Assembly (NCBI GenBank): GCA_038501625.1
Contig: JAZAYU010001128.1
Location: 1-64,000 of the forward strand
Direction: 5' to 3'
Length of the DNA: 64,000 nucleotides
Source of the DNA: Corbicula japonica
Lineage: Eukaryota; Mollusca; Bivalvia; Venerida; Cyrenidae
In this document: positions 35,484 through 47,395 of the stretch, in pieces
Layout of the letters: every line of letters begins with the position of its first letter
Position numbering within the stretch: position 1 is the first letter of the stretch
Notes under the pieces: model-generated
What the model was told of the DNA's origin: nothing
What the model saw: the letters and a program-made list of their open reading frames with translations, nothing else
Database searches by the model: none
Translations under genes and position numbers: made by a program

Positions 35484-37080
35484 AACAATAATGATGTGGG
35501 TCTTTTTGTCAAATAACTGTAAAATATTTGATATTACAACATTTTTAAACATTCTTTAAACGGTCCCGTGCTGTATGAGTACAGTATATATACTCAGATG
35601 CTATGACATACACAATGCTGGTGTGTTAAGTTTTTTTGAGTTTTTTTTTAATTTTTGAACATGATTCGATAATGTCAACATTAATTAATTTCAAAAATAC
35701 ATTTCTATCATGTTTAGGCTGGCATAAAGCGAAGCAAGTTTAGCATAAGGAAATACGTATACGTCTGAGTTAGTTACGAGGAAATATTCTACCAGTCCAT
35801 ATACTTTGGTACAGTATTTTGAAATTCAATGTCTCTTAAAACCTTTTAATGCCTTTGTTGTAAATTACAGACTAAGAGCATTTAAGCTGATTTCGATGAC
35901 AAGTCGCTTGATTTATTGTATGGTTGTGCATTAAAACATAAATAGTCTCTATTTACAAACTCTCCATGAAGATATATAAAACACTACTTTATTGCATTAC
36001 ATTATCAGAATACCGCTAGGTTAAATATTTGAATTGCAAATGGAAACAGGAATGATTTCAATCACTATAATAATTATGAAGCTGGGTAACCTTCCTGCAT
36101 GATCACTCGGGTAATACAATTAAACAATGGGTTTTATAACTTATGCATACGATGAAATACGTGTGCAAGCAAGGACTTAACTTTAGATGAAAATTCAATA
36201 TTCAATAAATTACTGTTAAATAAGGATAGACTGTATACTTACATAAAATGTGTGGTTTTAATGCAAATGCATTTTATACCCAAATTGCGTGACCAATAAT
36301 CCGTATAAAACAATTCTCGTATTTTGAATGTTAAGTTCCCGAACTTGAAAGGGTTGAATCTAAAATAATAATTTAAAATTTAAATATCGTAATCACTAGT
36401 GAATTGGCATTTGCAAAACTAATAACCCGTTGAAGCAATAATTGTATATTGAATTGAAAGAGGTTTTAATTAACTAAGTGTTGAGTGTTAATTTGCAGTT
36501 CAATACGACCCCGCTGATAAAAGAACTAGTAGCTTACAACAAGCGTTACATTGTATGTGTTTATTTTCATAGAATTTTAACAAGGATATTTCTGACAAAT
36601 GTCCTGATGGTGTGAATGTTACAGTTCGCAAAATTAAGAAACTGACTATCAGATCGGTAGCGGAGAGGAATCGGACCGTAAATCAATCCCAGTATGAGCG
36701 AAATCTAGTGGTATCGACTTAGAAACGGAATGGAATCGAAACGAATCCCTTTTGGCGTTTGGTTCGCTAGAAGTGAAACGACCGGAGGGGTTTTGAACTG
36801 AAAGCTATTATTTATAGTTTATCTGTTATGAGTAGTGCAAGTAGCGATACGAATCACTTCACCAATTCTTTAAACCCATATAATTTATTCAGACATGTTG
36901 TCGTTTACAAACGTACACCACTTTGTCCTACGGTTGACTGATACTAGTTTTTTTTAATTAAATCGTCAATATGATATGATATTAACACAAGTGCGAAATT
37001 GAAAATCTAATAACATATACAGTACTTGGCTAGATGAAAAGTGAACTTGGAAAGTCACTGAACACGACACATATGAAACT
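35484..37080. other. Intergenic; possible relic of the CCGATTCC-rich element
   Basis: Mostly featureless AT-rich sequence. At about 36650-36810 are GGAATCGGACCG and GAAACGGAATGGAATCG, resembling the inverse of the interior of the element at 50302-50939. Confidence 0.4.
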
Positions 37081-37690
37081 ATTTATGGCTCGGTTTGATT
37101 GAGCCTGTTCATGGACAGTAATGGATATGCATAGTACTGCCCATGCCGCCTATCCCCGTATGAAAGCAACTCAATATTTAAAAAAATAAACAGTAGATTT
37201 CTGATCCATTCTAAACGATAACATTTAAGGAGGGTGAAAACGGAACCTTCAACATGCTGAATTTTCAGAACTATTCCATTTCATGCTCAGCGGCGTATGG
37301 TCCCCAGATAAAAAGCTTGAGTTTAGCCTAAAAGAGAAAACAATGGGTGGAACTAAACAGAATTATAGCATGTTGACAGGGTATCTGAAAATATAAATCC
37401 TGCATATCGCAGACAACGTCCAAGGTGAAATTTAAAAAGCAAGAAATGAATCCTTGGTTGATTGGAGATACCCAAATCTATATCTAACGGCGCTGATTGA
37501 GTTTTACGGGGATGACTTTTACAGCCACCACACAGCATAGACAACGCTACTGTGATATTGACATAGATAAAAGGTGAACTTTGATAGCCACCGAACACGA
37601 CATGAAATGTGAAAATATTGTAGGCTCGGTTTGATTGAGCCTGTTAATACATATAGAAAGAAATGGATATGCATATTACTGCCCAAAGAT
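37081..37690 (-). repeat. Family-B copy, diverged
   Basis: Reverse-strand copy: GGCTCGGTTTGATTGAGCCT occurs at about 37088 and again at about 37622, so just over one unit is present with a period near 535 bp, about 120 bp shorter than at 8673-9969. Confidence 0.85.
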
Positions 37691-38359
37691 TCGCAGAGCT
37701 ATACTGACAAAACGATTAAAAACAACAACATTACTAAAGCAATGTTAATTTATTGAGTTTTGATCTACTTCAAAGGTAAGCAGGGCTTTCTCTTCCGGTC
37801 AAATATAGATCACAATGAGTCAATAAGAACCCCAATATAACTTAATTCATATACATTTTAAGAAGCTAGTTTTATCTTCCCACGAAACTATTCCATTTTA
37901 GGACTTCATAGATGTTATAACAGTCATATCTGAATATTTACAAATATATATGTGACAATTTATTAAAAGGAGAACTGTCAAATGCTGCAAAACAGGTACG
38001 TCACCATGTAAGCCTGGTTATTCGTAACCAGGTAAGCTTGGTTACCACCAACGTTCCATAATCGCCCAGAAAACCAGGTACCATCGATGATTGTCCTGGC
38101 ACCAGCTAACAGTGTTTGAATATGATACTCCTCCTGCATAGAATGTTGATCGCGTTTATTGGACGTATTAAAAAGAGAAATGCTAATTTATTAATAAGAA
38201 TATGCCTGTTTTCATTTCGATTAGCTGGCCTTATTTTCTATAGATTATTTAATTTACTGAACAATATCACGGTTGTCATTTGTGCCACAGGCATTTGTCT
38301 TGAAACATATATACGAAAGTTGTGTTGCAAATTAAAGTTATGAAATTGCTTTGCGGCAG
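37691..38359. other. 5' flank or intron of the PAN/FBXL4-like gene
   Basis: An imperfect palindromic cluster at 38015-38060 (GCCTGGTTATTCGTAACC and AGCTTGGTTACC) is the only structure. An ATG-led frame at 38122 encodes hydrophobic residues, but I could not link it by splicing to the next exon. Confidence 0.4.
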
Positions 38360-38650
38360 TTTACCAGTCTCTGTGGATACTGCATTGTGCAATCTGTAAA
38401 GAAAATTCAAATAAATGGAAACGAATAAATACGACGGATACTACATATGGGACACCAATGTCCGTAGAAGGACAGCTTTCAGCATCGCAGTGCTTGGCTA
38501 AATGTTCGGCTACGACAGGATGTGTATCCGCGAATGTTCACCGAGAAAATCTTCAGTGTGAACTATCAACCGATCATCCGCTGAACAGAAGCCTTTCGAA
38601 AAATCACCGACCTGGATGGTTGGTGTACTACACGTCAAACTACACCGAAG
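38360..38650 (+). CDS. PAN/apple-like domain exon, PAN-FBXL4-like gene
   Basis: The donor reads GAAG|GTTAGT at phase 1. Of two in-frame acceptors (38358-38359 and 38366-38367) I prefer the first, GCTTTGCGGCAG, since it makes a 97-codon phase 1-1 exon like other shuffled modules. The core reads LSASQCLAKCSATTGCV, SANVHRENLQCELSTD, GWLVYYTSNYTE. The C-x3-C-x5-C spacing, the later cysteine and the GW-YY ending fit PAN/apple domains, which bind protein or sugar ligands extracellularly. A frame change near 38440 would continue a YDGYYIWDTNV reading, so the first 30 residues are uncertain. The true 5' exon and signal peptide were not found. Confidence 0.75.
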
Positions 38651-39094
38651 GTTAGTGGTTAATATAATAGGATATATTTAGCTCACAAAGAATCTATGTC
38701 TGACGTTTCCTTCCATAATGTTTATGTGCTTGGATTGACGTATCGCTACATCAGTTTGCATTGACTATAATTTACTTTAATTTAATTTTAACCATTGAAC
38801 AACTTGTTCTCATTAAATAAGTTTGGAAACACCCGAGTGTAATAATTACGTTTTTCCTAACATTGTCTAAAATCCGATAAGAATTCCGATTATATATTGT
38901 TTGTTCTTATGTCGGCATTGGGAATTAGATAAAGTCTCTTGTTTAAATCTGCTTATTATAAATTTGTATCGTTGAATCCACGTTATCTTTGACAGTGTCA
39001 AATTGTTGTTAGTGATTATTTGCATAAGTTTGTGGGTTTTTGTTTTCATTTCTGTATATAAAAGGTAAAAAAAAGTGTTTGTTTATAATAGTGT

Positions 39095-39335
39095 CAACCC
39101 TATTGAAAGGGCCAGCCATTTCTGACTCACAAGACACCTTTTTCTATTGCACTTGTACCTCCCGAATCCTATCCTTTTTATGCCAGGCACCAGGCAGGTA
39201 GGCATACGGTAACCATTCTTTAACTAGCTGGCGGCTCACCAACCGGCCATATCAGAACGAACCCCTGGTGGGATTCGAACCTTCGACCTCCCGCTCCCAA
39301 GGCGGATGCCTTAACCACTAGGCCAGGGAGACGAC
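39095..39335 (-). repeat. tRNA-derived SINE
   Basis: The reverse strand carries a tRNA-like head: GCCTAGTGGTTAAGGCATCC (A box) and AAGGTTCGAATCCC (B box) at about 39335-39275. A body then runs towards 39095. It does not fold as a functional tRNA with a matched acceptor stem. It lies in the intron after the PAN exon. Confidence 0.8.
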
Positions 39336-40734
39336 CTGCAATATTTTTTTTATTTGTCGTAATCGATGGTTTAATAGTTCCCTTTTCATCAATTGCAAAT
39401 ATAGACTTCATCCAGTTATTGATTTTAATGAGTCTCATGCAAAGATTGCAAAGTTTTTAATAAATAAGCATTACCCATTTTGAATGAGAGCAGCAAGTAA
39501 AATACGGTAAAATATTTCTTACAAAACAAGTATTTAAAAAACATAGCAAGTATTTGTTTATGTTTTTCATTAAATTATATAGTTCTTGTAGCGACAAAAA
39601 TGTTATTTCATTGTTTTGAAACTGTGGAATACCAATAATATTTTCACTGATTAGTCCGAATCACTTTTTGAGCTAATGGCCTCTCTCTTGGTATGCAATT
39701 GATGGCATGATGGTTCGTTTGAAAGTGATATACATTAAAACAAAATAAGATGTTGTTATTCAGTTTCTTTCGATAATAGTGATAGATAAGCTGTTTAAAA
39801 AAAGTCTTATGTGAATTTCAGAATTATAGTCTCTTGTTTAATCATTTATGATTGAAAGTTAAGCGGCTATTGTTTTTATTGTTTTTTTTTGTTGTTTTTT
39901 TCTGGGGGGGTTCTCCACAGGAAACAAGAACACCAGTGTATCCAGTTCTTTATTGATCACTTTGTAAAGTAAACATAAAATAAAAATAACAATTGTTTGT
40001 ATCAGCTAAATATCGATTTTTTGTCATTTGGGAACACCAGGAAATGGCATTTTCACTCGTGGTAAGCCATATATCAGTTTCTGGAGCTCACTCGTGAAAT
40101 AAAATTGATATTTCACTTAAACAAATCAATATCCTCTTTGTCTTGTTTAGAAAATATAAACATTCAAACTGTGCTCGACTTCTGGTTATTCTCATTGAAA
40201 TTCATTTAAAACAATCAGGATCCAAAGCTTGTAAATGTATATGACTGCATTTAATTATAAAAACAACAACATTTCATTGAACTTTAGTGAAATCGCAAAA
40301 ATGGATACTATTTATGGCTAACGAATGTGCACAATCATTGTATTAAAAGGATTGCTATCATTTAGGCCTCGCTCAATGAATAACGTTTTGCAACATTTAT
40401 TGCCTGATAGATAAAGAAATAATACCTAATAGCATCATTTTTAGTTATAAATTATATCATATTGACCCAGCTATTCTCGTTTTTGCCCAGCTTAGTCTTC
40501 ATATGCATTTCATGCTTTACATGTATTATGTTAATTAACAAAAAATTAATTATCAATTAAATTTGCATCAGCCATTTTATTTGGCAACGTGTAGTCGTAT
40601 TGGCCCGAGTATCAATATGAATATACTTTGCCCAAATACAAGGCCAACAGGAATTCACTGAATTAATAACATTATAGTGCTGAATATGTACATATTATTA
40701 CATTTATATATAATTAGAAATTTTACAATTTCAG
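39336..40734. other. Intron of the PAN/FBXL4-like gene
   Basis: At 40030-40130 is a repeat with TTTTCACTCGTGG and CTGGAGCTCACTCG that also occurs at 56770-56880. A T-rich and G-rich simple tract is at 39870-39910. Otherwise nothing. Confidence 0.5.
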
Positions 40735-40795
40735 AAAAGATATCTCAATGGGTGCAGTCTGTCACAGCATTTTCATCAGAATATGCACCTGTTAG
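40735..40795 (+). CDS. FBXL4-type domain, small first exon
   Basis: A 61-base exon with acceptor ACAATTTCAG and donor TTAG|GTACGC, entering at phase 1 (completing glutamate with the PAN exon) and leaving at phase 2. It encodes KISQWVQSVTAFSSEYAPV. Alone it would not be recognisable. It is supported by phase agreement on both sides and by leading into the YSASQII motif, as in FBXL4-type discoidin-like domains. Confidence 0.8.
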
Positions 40796-41974
40796 GTACG
40801 CATTATTCTTTTAACATACCAGTAATATATCCGAATTTATGTTTCTGTTTTTTATTTAATTGCAATTTTGCCATTCTCTTATGTTTGTGTCTGTGTATAC
40901 TACCTGTGCAGTATTTTATATCTGCATTTATCGTGTGTTTGCGCTAAATATAATACATTTATTGATTATACGGTTGCATAATTTCACAAATATAATTGTA
41001 GAAACAACACTTTTTAAAAAGTATTCTATAACCTGATGTGGTAAAACGATTTCAAATGAAATCTTACAAATAAATTCAAAAAATGTGTGTTTTCGTAATG
41101 TAATTTTTGCTAGGACTCGAACCAGAAACCTTCAGATCGGTAGACTAAGTTCGGCTTGTATACCAATACACTACAATTCACTGACAGCGATAAAACTTGC
41201 CAAAGGTTTACCTAAATTTGTGGTACCGATAACCCTATTTTAAAATTTTTTTCTGCTATGCAATGATCTCGTTCGTTGAATTTCTTAACATTGTACGTGC
41301 TCTAGAAAAGCGAACCAACTGTGAGATATAGACCAAAATAATTATGTTGAGGACCATTACCGTCTACACTACGGAAACATTACAAGTTTAATAATGAAAT
41401 TATCACATAATTTAGTAGTGACGAATCACTTTTCAATAGAAATATTAAGATCAAGAAAGTTCGCTTGCTTATCTAAAATATTTGCTTTATTAATTTGTAG
41501 TTCATTAGGATACATTTTTAACCAAAATTAGAGAATGGTTATTGTCTATATTCAACAAATCACCAAGGAACCTTGAGGTTTTGTTAAAGGCTGTAGAAAT
41601 GTCATCTTGATGTTCGGTAAAAAGGGATAACTTTTTTTCATAACAGATGAACAACAAAGGATGCAGAACAGCCAGATATCTCACCTAAATATTATCCAAT
41701 GAAAATGTTGATAAGGTCTTGTAATGTCCATTAATTATCCTCATCACAAGAACCATCTGTAACCAACCAATACATGATAGGTACTTTGTCTTTTTTTGGC
41801 TCAACATTGATTCTAAATTTTGTCATTTCAAGAGTGTGAACAGTAACAATAACACTCTAAGATGAACAAGTTAGTGTATTAGCATTTGTGCTAAAAAGAT
41901 CTTCAGTTTCAATAAAAATATGCTGTATTCGTCACACTAGAATGATTATTACATTATTAGAAGCCTGATCAGCA
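40796..41974. other. Intron of the PAN/FBXL4-like gene
   Basis: A tRNA-like head on the minus strand lies at about 41105-41180 (inverse of GGTTTCTGGTTCGAGTCC). Otherwise nothing recognised. Confidence 0.45.
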
Positions 41975-42260
41975 GGTGTTGATACAAATCTGTTATGAAC
42001 GCTTTATGATTAACTCATCTACTGTAACAGTATAATTATGCTTGCCACTTTGGTTGCATGGATTTAAGAGTTTATGAAGGTTAACGGGGAAATCTTGAAG
42101 GAACCTAGAAGCTCGTTTTTTTTCTTTTATCCCTCGCATCGTGTTCTTGCTTATTGGACCCCAAGTGCTCTTTTCTCGGTAAGATCATTGAGTATCAGAC
42201 TTTTTTGCTTTGCAATGCTATTAGCATCCTATGTTTTTGTAACTATGTTTTTGGGCTTTT
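41975..42260 (+). repeat. Family-A partial copy
   Basis: Matches the central third of family A: CATCTACTGTAACAG, TTAACGGGGAAATCTT, GAACCTAGAAGCT and TTTGCAATGCTATTA. Both ends are missing. Confidence 0.75.
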
Positions 42261-42614
42261 GCATAGGCAAGCAGTGCAACTGGTCGAAAATGGCCCTGTC
42301 ATATGAATAATGGCCCGAGGGCTTCAGCACATTCATAAATTATTAAATAATAACGTCATGATCACATGTCATTTCAGTGATATGTGACTTCATAGAACGA
42401 ATGTTTACCAGTTCAAAAAGTATTAATTGTGTATTTTTTGTTTGTTTTGTTTTAACTCGAGGTTAATGAATAGAATATTCTAAATTTTAAATGCCTGAAG
42501 TGGTTATCGCGGAATGAGTATGCAAACGCTATGCGTTTAAAGTATTTCATACTTATACATTTTGCTTTGTAAACGTAAGACTATCCCTTTCCTTGATATA
42601 TACGTATTTTTAAG

Positions 42615-42720
42615 CATGTGCGACCAGTGTAGATCCAGATCAGCCGGCACATCTTTATTGATAATGAGCACGGCAGGAAAGCACTCTTTTAGGCATAGCC
42701 GCAGTTTCTGATTCTAAACT
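42615..42720 (+). repeat. Family-C repeat fragment
   Basis: TGCGACCAGTGTAGATCCAG and the GATCAGCCGGCACATC that follows match 17960-18010 and 13868-13900. Unknown element class. Confidence 0.65.
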
Positions 42721-43386
42721 AATGTTTCTGCGTGTTAAAATGATTTCTGTTCGTTTCCATCTAACATGTGCACTCCCCCTAAATTCTTATTGACCATCAT
42801 GCGTGTTTGTTTACAATGTATGCTAATTTTGCTTCTTTTATATGTCAATAGAGGTTTTTGAAAAGAATGGTTAAAGTAACCGTTTTGTCTTGCAATTATT
42901 CATTAAATATCACGTTTGCTACGATTTGATGCAAAAACGCGTGCCATTATTCACTTTGTTGCCAACGTAGCTGTTCCGACAGCCACTCGAAAAAAAACAT
43001 TATATCATAAATTCTTATAATAACTTTTGTATTTGTGAGAGTGAAATATAATTATTGATTGAATCAATATTTGATGGTTTTCACTTGGGTATGCACAACA
43101 TTTGGGCCTCACACACTTTAAGCATCAATGTTTTCCATGTTTTCCATACCAACATGAAAACCATCAAAAAGCAATTTATCTTTAAACAATTACAGACAAA
43201 ACGTGACCGATTAAAATATTTAGTGGGTATATTTATCTTACTGTCAAACAAGAATTAATGAATTTGAAAGTCACTTCCTTGAAATGAATAAAGTTTATTC
43301 CTTTTAATTTATTTCATTTAGTCACTCTGTATTGAAATATCCAGCGACTTCCATTGTTTGTGTCTTAGTCTTTAAAGGTAATATGT

Positions 43387-43462
43387 CGAGGGCTTAGTGC
43401 GAAACTATTCTATCTGCTTCATATTTCTATACAGGATATAATAGTTTCGCACTCAGCCCTCG
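43387..43462. repeat. 76-bp solo foldback of the CGAGGGCT family
   Basis: CGAGGGCTTAGTGCGAAAC at the left and its inverse ending CAGCCCTCG at the right, with a loop of about 23 bases. The ends are those of the 2.3-kb element at 13464-15783 with three or four changes, so this is a minimal, interior-deleted relative. Confidence 0.85.
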
Positions 43463-43483
43463 ATGTATCAATACTCCTTAATG

Positions 43484-44299
43484 GAGGAAGCATTATGATT
43501 ATATGGACTACTTTTTTACTTCACAAGACTCTGTACACTCATACAGCACAAGACTCAGCCAGAAGGGTGGTTTTGGTCTTCCCAAGGTCAAAGGGGCTGG
43601 ATCTAAGTCTTTTAGTTTTATAGGTGCTAAGTTGTGGAACGATTTGCCCTCCAACCTTACTGACATCACTAAGTATCAGTCTTTCAAGGTTGCCATCAAA
43701 GGCCATTTTCTGAGCAGTATAGCTTTTTAAACATTTTATTATTAATTTTTGTGTCTGTCTTAATTATTTGCTTATTCTTATTTAGGCACAGGTTTCTTAA
43801 TGAATTACGATTATGGCATCTTCCTAACTTTGTCTTTAGTAAATATACCATAGTAGGAGATTGGTACATGTACATTAATTATGTTAACTTAAACATGGTC
43901 AAGATTGTCTTTCATTTAATATTGTGATACTAATGTGATATTTCGTCTTTCAGCAAACAATCTGTGATAAAAGATAACATTGTGTTTGTCAAATTATGTT
44001 CTGTACTGTGATATTTATTGGTATAGGTTACTTAAATTTGACATAAACTGTAATTGCCTCTCTAGGTCATGCCACCCACAACAAGGACCGCAATGGAAAC
44101 AAGGGCTTGCTCTTTATTGCGTTATCCTTGGTGTTAGGAAGCATGTCATGGTTCTCTATTTATTTTTAAAATTTAAGTAATCTATAATATCTAAACTTTT
44201 TGAAATTTATCAGTCCATCTGTGTATATGTCTTTTATCTCATGAACCATTATATGTTATCTATGCCGAAATAAATTATTATTATTATTATTATTATTAC
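43484..44299 (+). mobile_element. 5'-truncated LINE, 3' end only
   Basis: The frame 43503-43730 encodes the C-terminus of a non-LTR reverse transcriptase: HSYSTRLSQKGGFGLPKVKG, KSFSFIGAKLWNDLPSNL, SFKVAIKGHF. This LWN-LP pattern is the known C-terminal region of CR1/L2/Jockey-type elements. A 3' untranslated region of about 540 bp follows and ends in a (TTA)n tract at 44275-44299, a usual LINE tail. The 5' boundary is uncertain. Confidence 0.85.
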
Positions 44300-44349
44300 C
44301 AGATTTATTTATGTATATGTTCAGCCATTCTACTTATAACTTTTTACAG

Positions 44350-44455
44350 CTACAGTGCTAGCCAAATAATTAGAGCTCCAAATGTATATCCACAGTACGG
44401 GACGTCCATTTATGCATGGTCCCCTGTCGCAGTGGAACCTGAGAAGTTTATACAG
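44350..44455 (+). CDS. FBXL4-type domain, second exon
   Basis: Acceptor TTTTTACAG, donor ACAG|GTAAGT, entering at phase 2 and leaving at phase 0. It encodes YSASQIIRAPNVYPQYGT, SIYAWSPVAVEPEKFIQ. The YS-S...I-GAPNVYPxYGD...W pattern is the signature of the galactose-binding-like fold at the N-terminus of FBXL4, here with R for G and T for D. In this gene no F-box or leucine-rich repeats follow, so the domain is used apart from FBXL4's ubiquitin-ligase context. Confidence 0.9.
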
Positions 44456-44544
44456 GTAAGTTTCTATGAAACGTCTTTTTCACATTATATAACAAACATC
44501 TGAACGTCCGCGAGACCGTTCGATCATAATTCATGATTCCTTCA

Positions 44545-44885
44545 TGTTTGTATGCTTATGCATGCAAAATTGTTGAGCTGATGGGTGGGTTGGAGTTATT
44601 TCACCAACATAATTTGTACTTGTTTTGTGATACGAGAGCCAGTTGGGGCAAGTGTGAGGTTGGTGCACCCTAGAACGTGATTTAAACCCCCAGTGGCAAT
44701 TTGTTTTGCGACTGACCGTTCCAAGGTTTTAACCCATCTGGTTCTTACTTACGTTATTTGTTTGTGGCGTCCATTTTGAAACTGATTATTGTAATACCAT
44801 GCTCTCTTTTCCTCTTTACTTTTTGGCTGTGTGCGAAGGCTGTGTATGCTGAATGTGGCGATTCCTGATATGCATATTTCATTGT
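44545..44885 (+). repeat. Family-A copy in an intron
   Basis: Covers the right half of family A: TTATGCATGCAAAATTGTTG, GGTTGGTGCACCCTAGAA and the right end GATTCCTGATATGCATA. Confidence 0.85.
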
Positions 44886-45527
44886 TTTCATTTTCTCCGA
44901 TGCCTTGCTCAAACATTAATATCCGATTTAATTTTAACGAGCGCACTAGCTTAAGCTATTGAGCTTTATCTGACCAGTGACCGTAATTAAGCCCCGAATT
45001 GTGGTGCTATTTTATTTAAAAGATGTGAACACTCTTTAATAGAATTACAATGATTTCGGAAAAGTCCCGATTGAAGGTCGAGATCGTTTGGGAATATGAG
45101 TTTTCTATCTGTGACCATTCTTACGCATACATGTATTTTACATTTCTGAGTTACAGCCGTTTTCGAATTGTGTTTTCTTCGACGATCATAACCATTATTC
45201 TTTGTATTATTGAAAAAAAGTATCCTGCATTCAAAGTTTTCTTCAGATCTTTCTTTCTGGCAGGAACACATAGGAACTTTTGAACTTATCAGAGTGCATT
45301 AAGATAAATACGTTGTGTTTCTTCAAAATTGTTTAGCTCATTTTCACGGTTGATGTGTTTTCAGATGTTTTCAGATGTTTCATAGATTCGTTATTTAATG
45401 GAATCGTAACATAATATAACTCGTTTTAAATGATTACATCATTATAATACACCTAACTTATTATTACTTTTCATTAATGTATTTATTGAAAAGTAATAAA
45501 CATTGTCGTGTGATTAATATAAAACAG

Positions 45528-45701
45528 GTCCGATTCGCTGAAGCCGTGTACATAACTGGTGTGGAAGTCTATGAGGTACGGGATGCTGACGTTGTGACGG
45601 CTTTAAAGGCTCTAGACGTTGTGGGTAGTTGGATAACACTTTGGTCTACAGATACTGTTCAAGTCATCTGGGATGCTAGAATATTTGCACCTGAATTATC
45701 G
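45528..45701 (+). CDS. FBXL4-type domain, third exon
   Basis: A 58-codon exon, phase 0-0, between ATAAAACAG and TCG|GTAGGT. It encodes VRFAEAVYITGVEVYEVRDA, then SWITLWSTDTVQVIWDARIF, APELS. VYITGVEVYE matches the core strand of the FBXL4 domain (VYxxxIxVYETY), and ITLW is the usual WxxLW-type strand. Codon use and splice sites are normal. Confidence 0.92.
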
Positions 45702-46382
45702 GTAGGTGAAAAATTATTGAAATAATGACAACACCGGCTATAAACTAATCTAGCTATGTTGATACATGTACAACATGTTTATGCATTAAGAAAAGCAGTT
45801 GATGAAAAAGCAAAGATCATACCTCCTTTTGGAATATATACCGAACAAAATAAGTTCGGCACACAAGTAATCTTTTGCGTAAATTATAAAAAAACTGGTT
45901 TAGAGACTTACGTATTATCATGATTAATTGTTTGAAGAGTTAAAGACAAATACAAAATAAAATTCGGTTGGGAAAAATAACCGAGAAATATCAGATTTAG
46001 TAGGATATGGGTCAACAGTCAAAAGTTGCAAAATTTGCATTATTAAGGTAGAGGTGTGAAATCTATGCAGTCATTGTTGTTTGTTTTATAGCAGTTATAA
46101 GCAAGCACTTTGATGCTTGTAACAGGAAGTACATGTAATCAATAGTTGATACCAAGCCATTTCCATAATAACACTCAAACTTAATTATTTATTAATTAAA
46201 TCATCCACTCACTGATCTGATGTCTAGTTCAAGAGGCCATATCATTAGAAGGCGTGGTACTTTAAACGTAAACAAGTGACGAAATAACCTTTAGACTCAG
46301 AATTTGATTGTGTTAAGAGGCATAATGCGCACAACACTATTCTAAATGTTTTACTATGTTGTGTTTGTGTTTAACCTTTCAG

Positions 46383-46478
46383 GTGGCCATGAACAGCCGT
46401 TCCAGAGAGGTCCGTATAGAAACACATCCTTTATATTACGTGCAAATTGACGCCGTCAAAATTGTGGGAATAAAATGA
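46383..46478 (+). CDS. FBXL4-type domain, terminal exon with stop
   Basis: Acceptor TTAACCTTTCAG; phase 0; stop TGA at 46476-46478. It encodes VAMNSRSREVRIETHPL, YYVQIDAVKIVGIK. The end matches FBXL4's LRLE...YYTELDAVxLHG strand pair, closing the fold. The protein ends here with no further domain or membrane anchor, so if a signal peptide exists it is secreted. Confidence 0.92.
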   Translation: MAMNSRSREVRIETHPLYYVQIDAVKIVGIK

Positions 46479-47395
46479 TATTCCCATATTTATTTTATAA
46501 CTGTGTAACAACAGACGTGCGTTTAAATGACATTTTAAATGATCTATTGTTTTCTGGTAATCTTAGTAATACTTATACCTAAATTTACTGACTACCGTTC
46601 AAACTTAAAATCACATCTTTATAACTTAAGGATCATCGAGTGATACGGTACATATTTCGTTTAATTTGTTATATTTCTTGTATTGTTTCTGCCTAGATCT
46701 ATCAGAAAAACAAATTAACGACACATGTTTTGTTTAACTAGCTTTTAGAACATTACAAAAGAAATAGTTTTAATGAAATGTCTACCGGTAATTTATTTTC
46801 CCGTTAAAATCTACCATTTAATATATTGGGTCGATTGGGTTAAACTTAATATTTCCCCTGGTTTTTTTTACCAATTATGGTTAATAATTTCGATGACTAT
46901 TATATTATTTTAATGGACATGTGTAATCAATTAAAATGATTAGTTACCACCCTATCAGCACGAATAAATAAACCTAGTCCGATTGACTAATTTTACGTTA
47001 GTAATTTGAAAATTGAAATTAATTGAAAAATAATGATTATATAATATATTTCTTATAAGGTAAACAATACAAAGTAAATATTCTCAAGCACGAGATGGTC
47101 ACATATAACATTTGTTTGCAGAAATATAGATCTAACAGCATGAACTATTTAATAAAATAAAATACATTTGTAACATTCAAATTCTATTTACAATCACATC
47201 TGCTGCACTTTCTCAGTAACCTCATTTAGGCGTTTCCATTTCACCCAAAACTGGTAATGCAATAAAATGTTGATTTTTTTTCAACTAGGGAGTGAATAAG
47301 TACTAATCGTACAGAATGCGCGTTCTTTGTAATTTAGTTGCGACTTAAAGAAGTATATTGTTCGGGTTAACACGGACTTCAAAGGTAAACGTTTC
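46479..47395. other. 3' flank of the PAN/FBXL4-like gene
   Basis: AT-rich. AATAAATAAA near 46963 is a possible poly(A) signal. No further gene is recognised. Confidence 0.4.

Noticed and set aside
38122..38343. Hydrophobic frame as signal-peptide exon of the PAN gene
   Set aside because: No donor joins it in phase to the PAN exon, and its composition is not that of a typical signal peptide.
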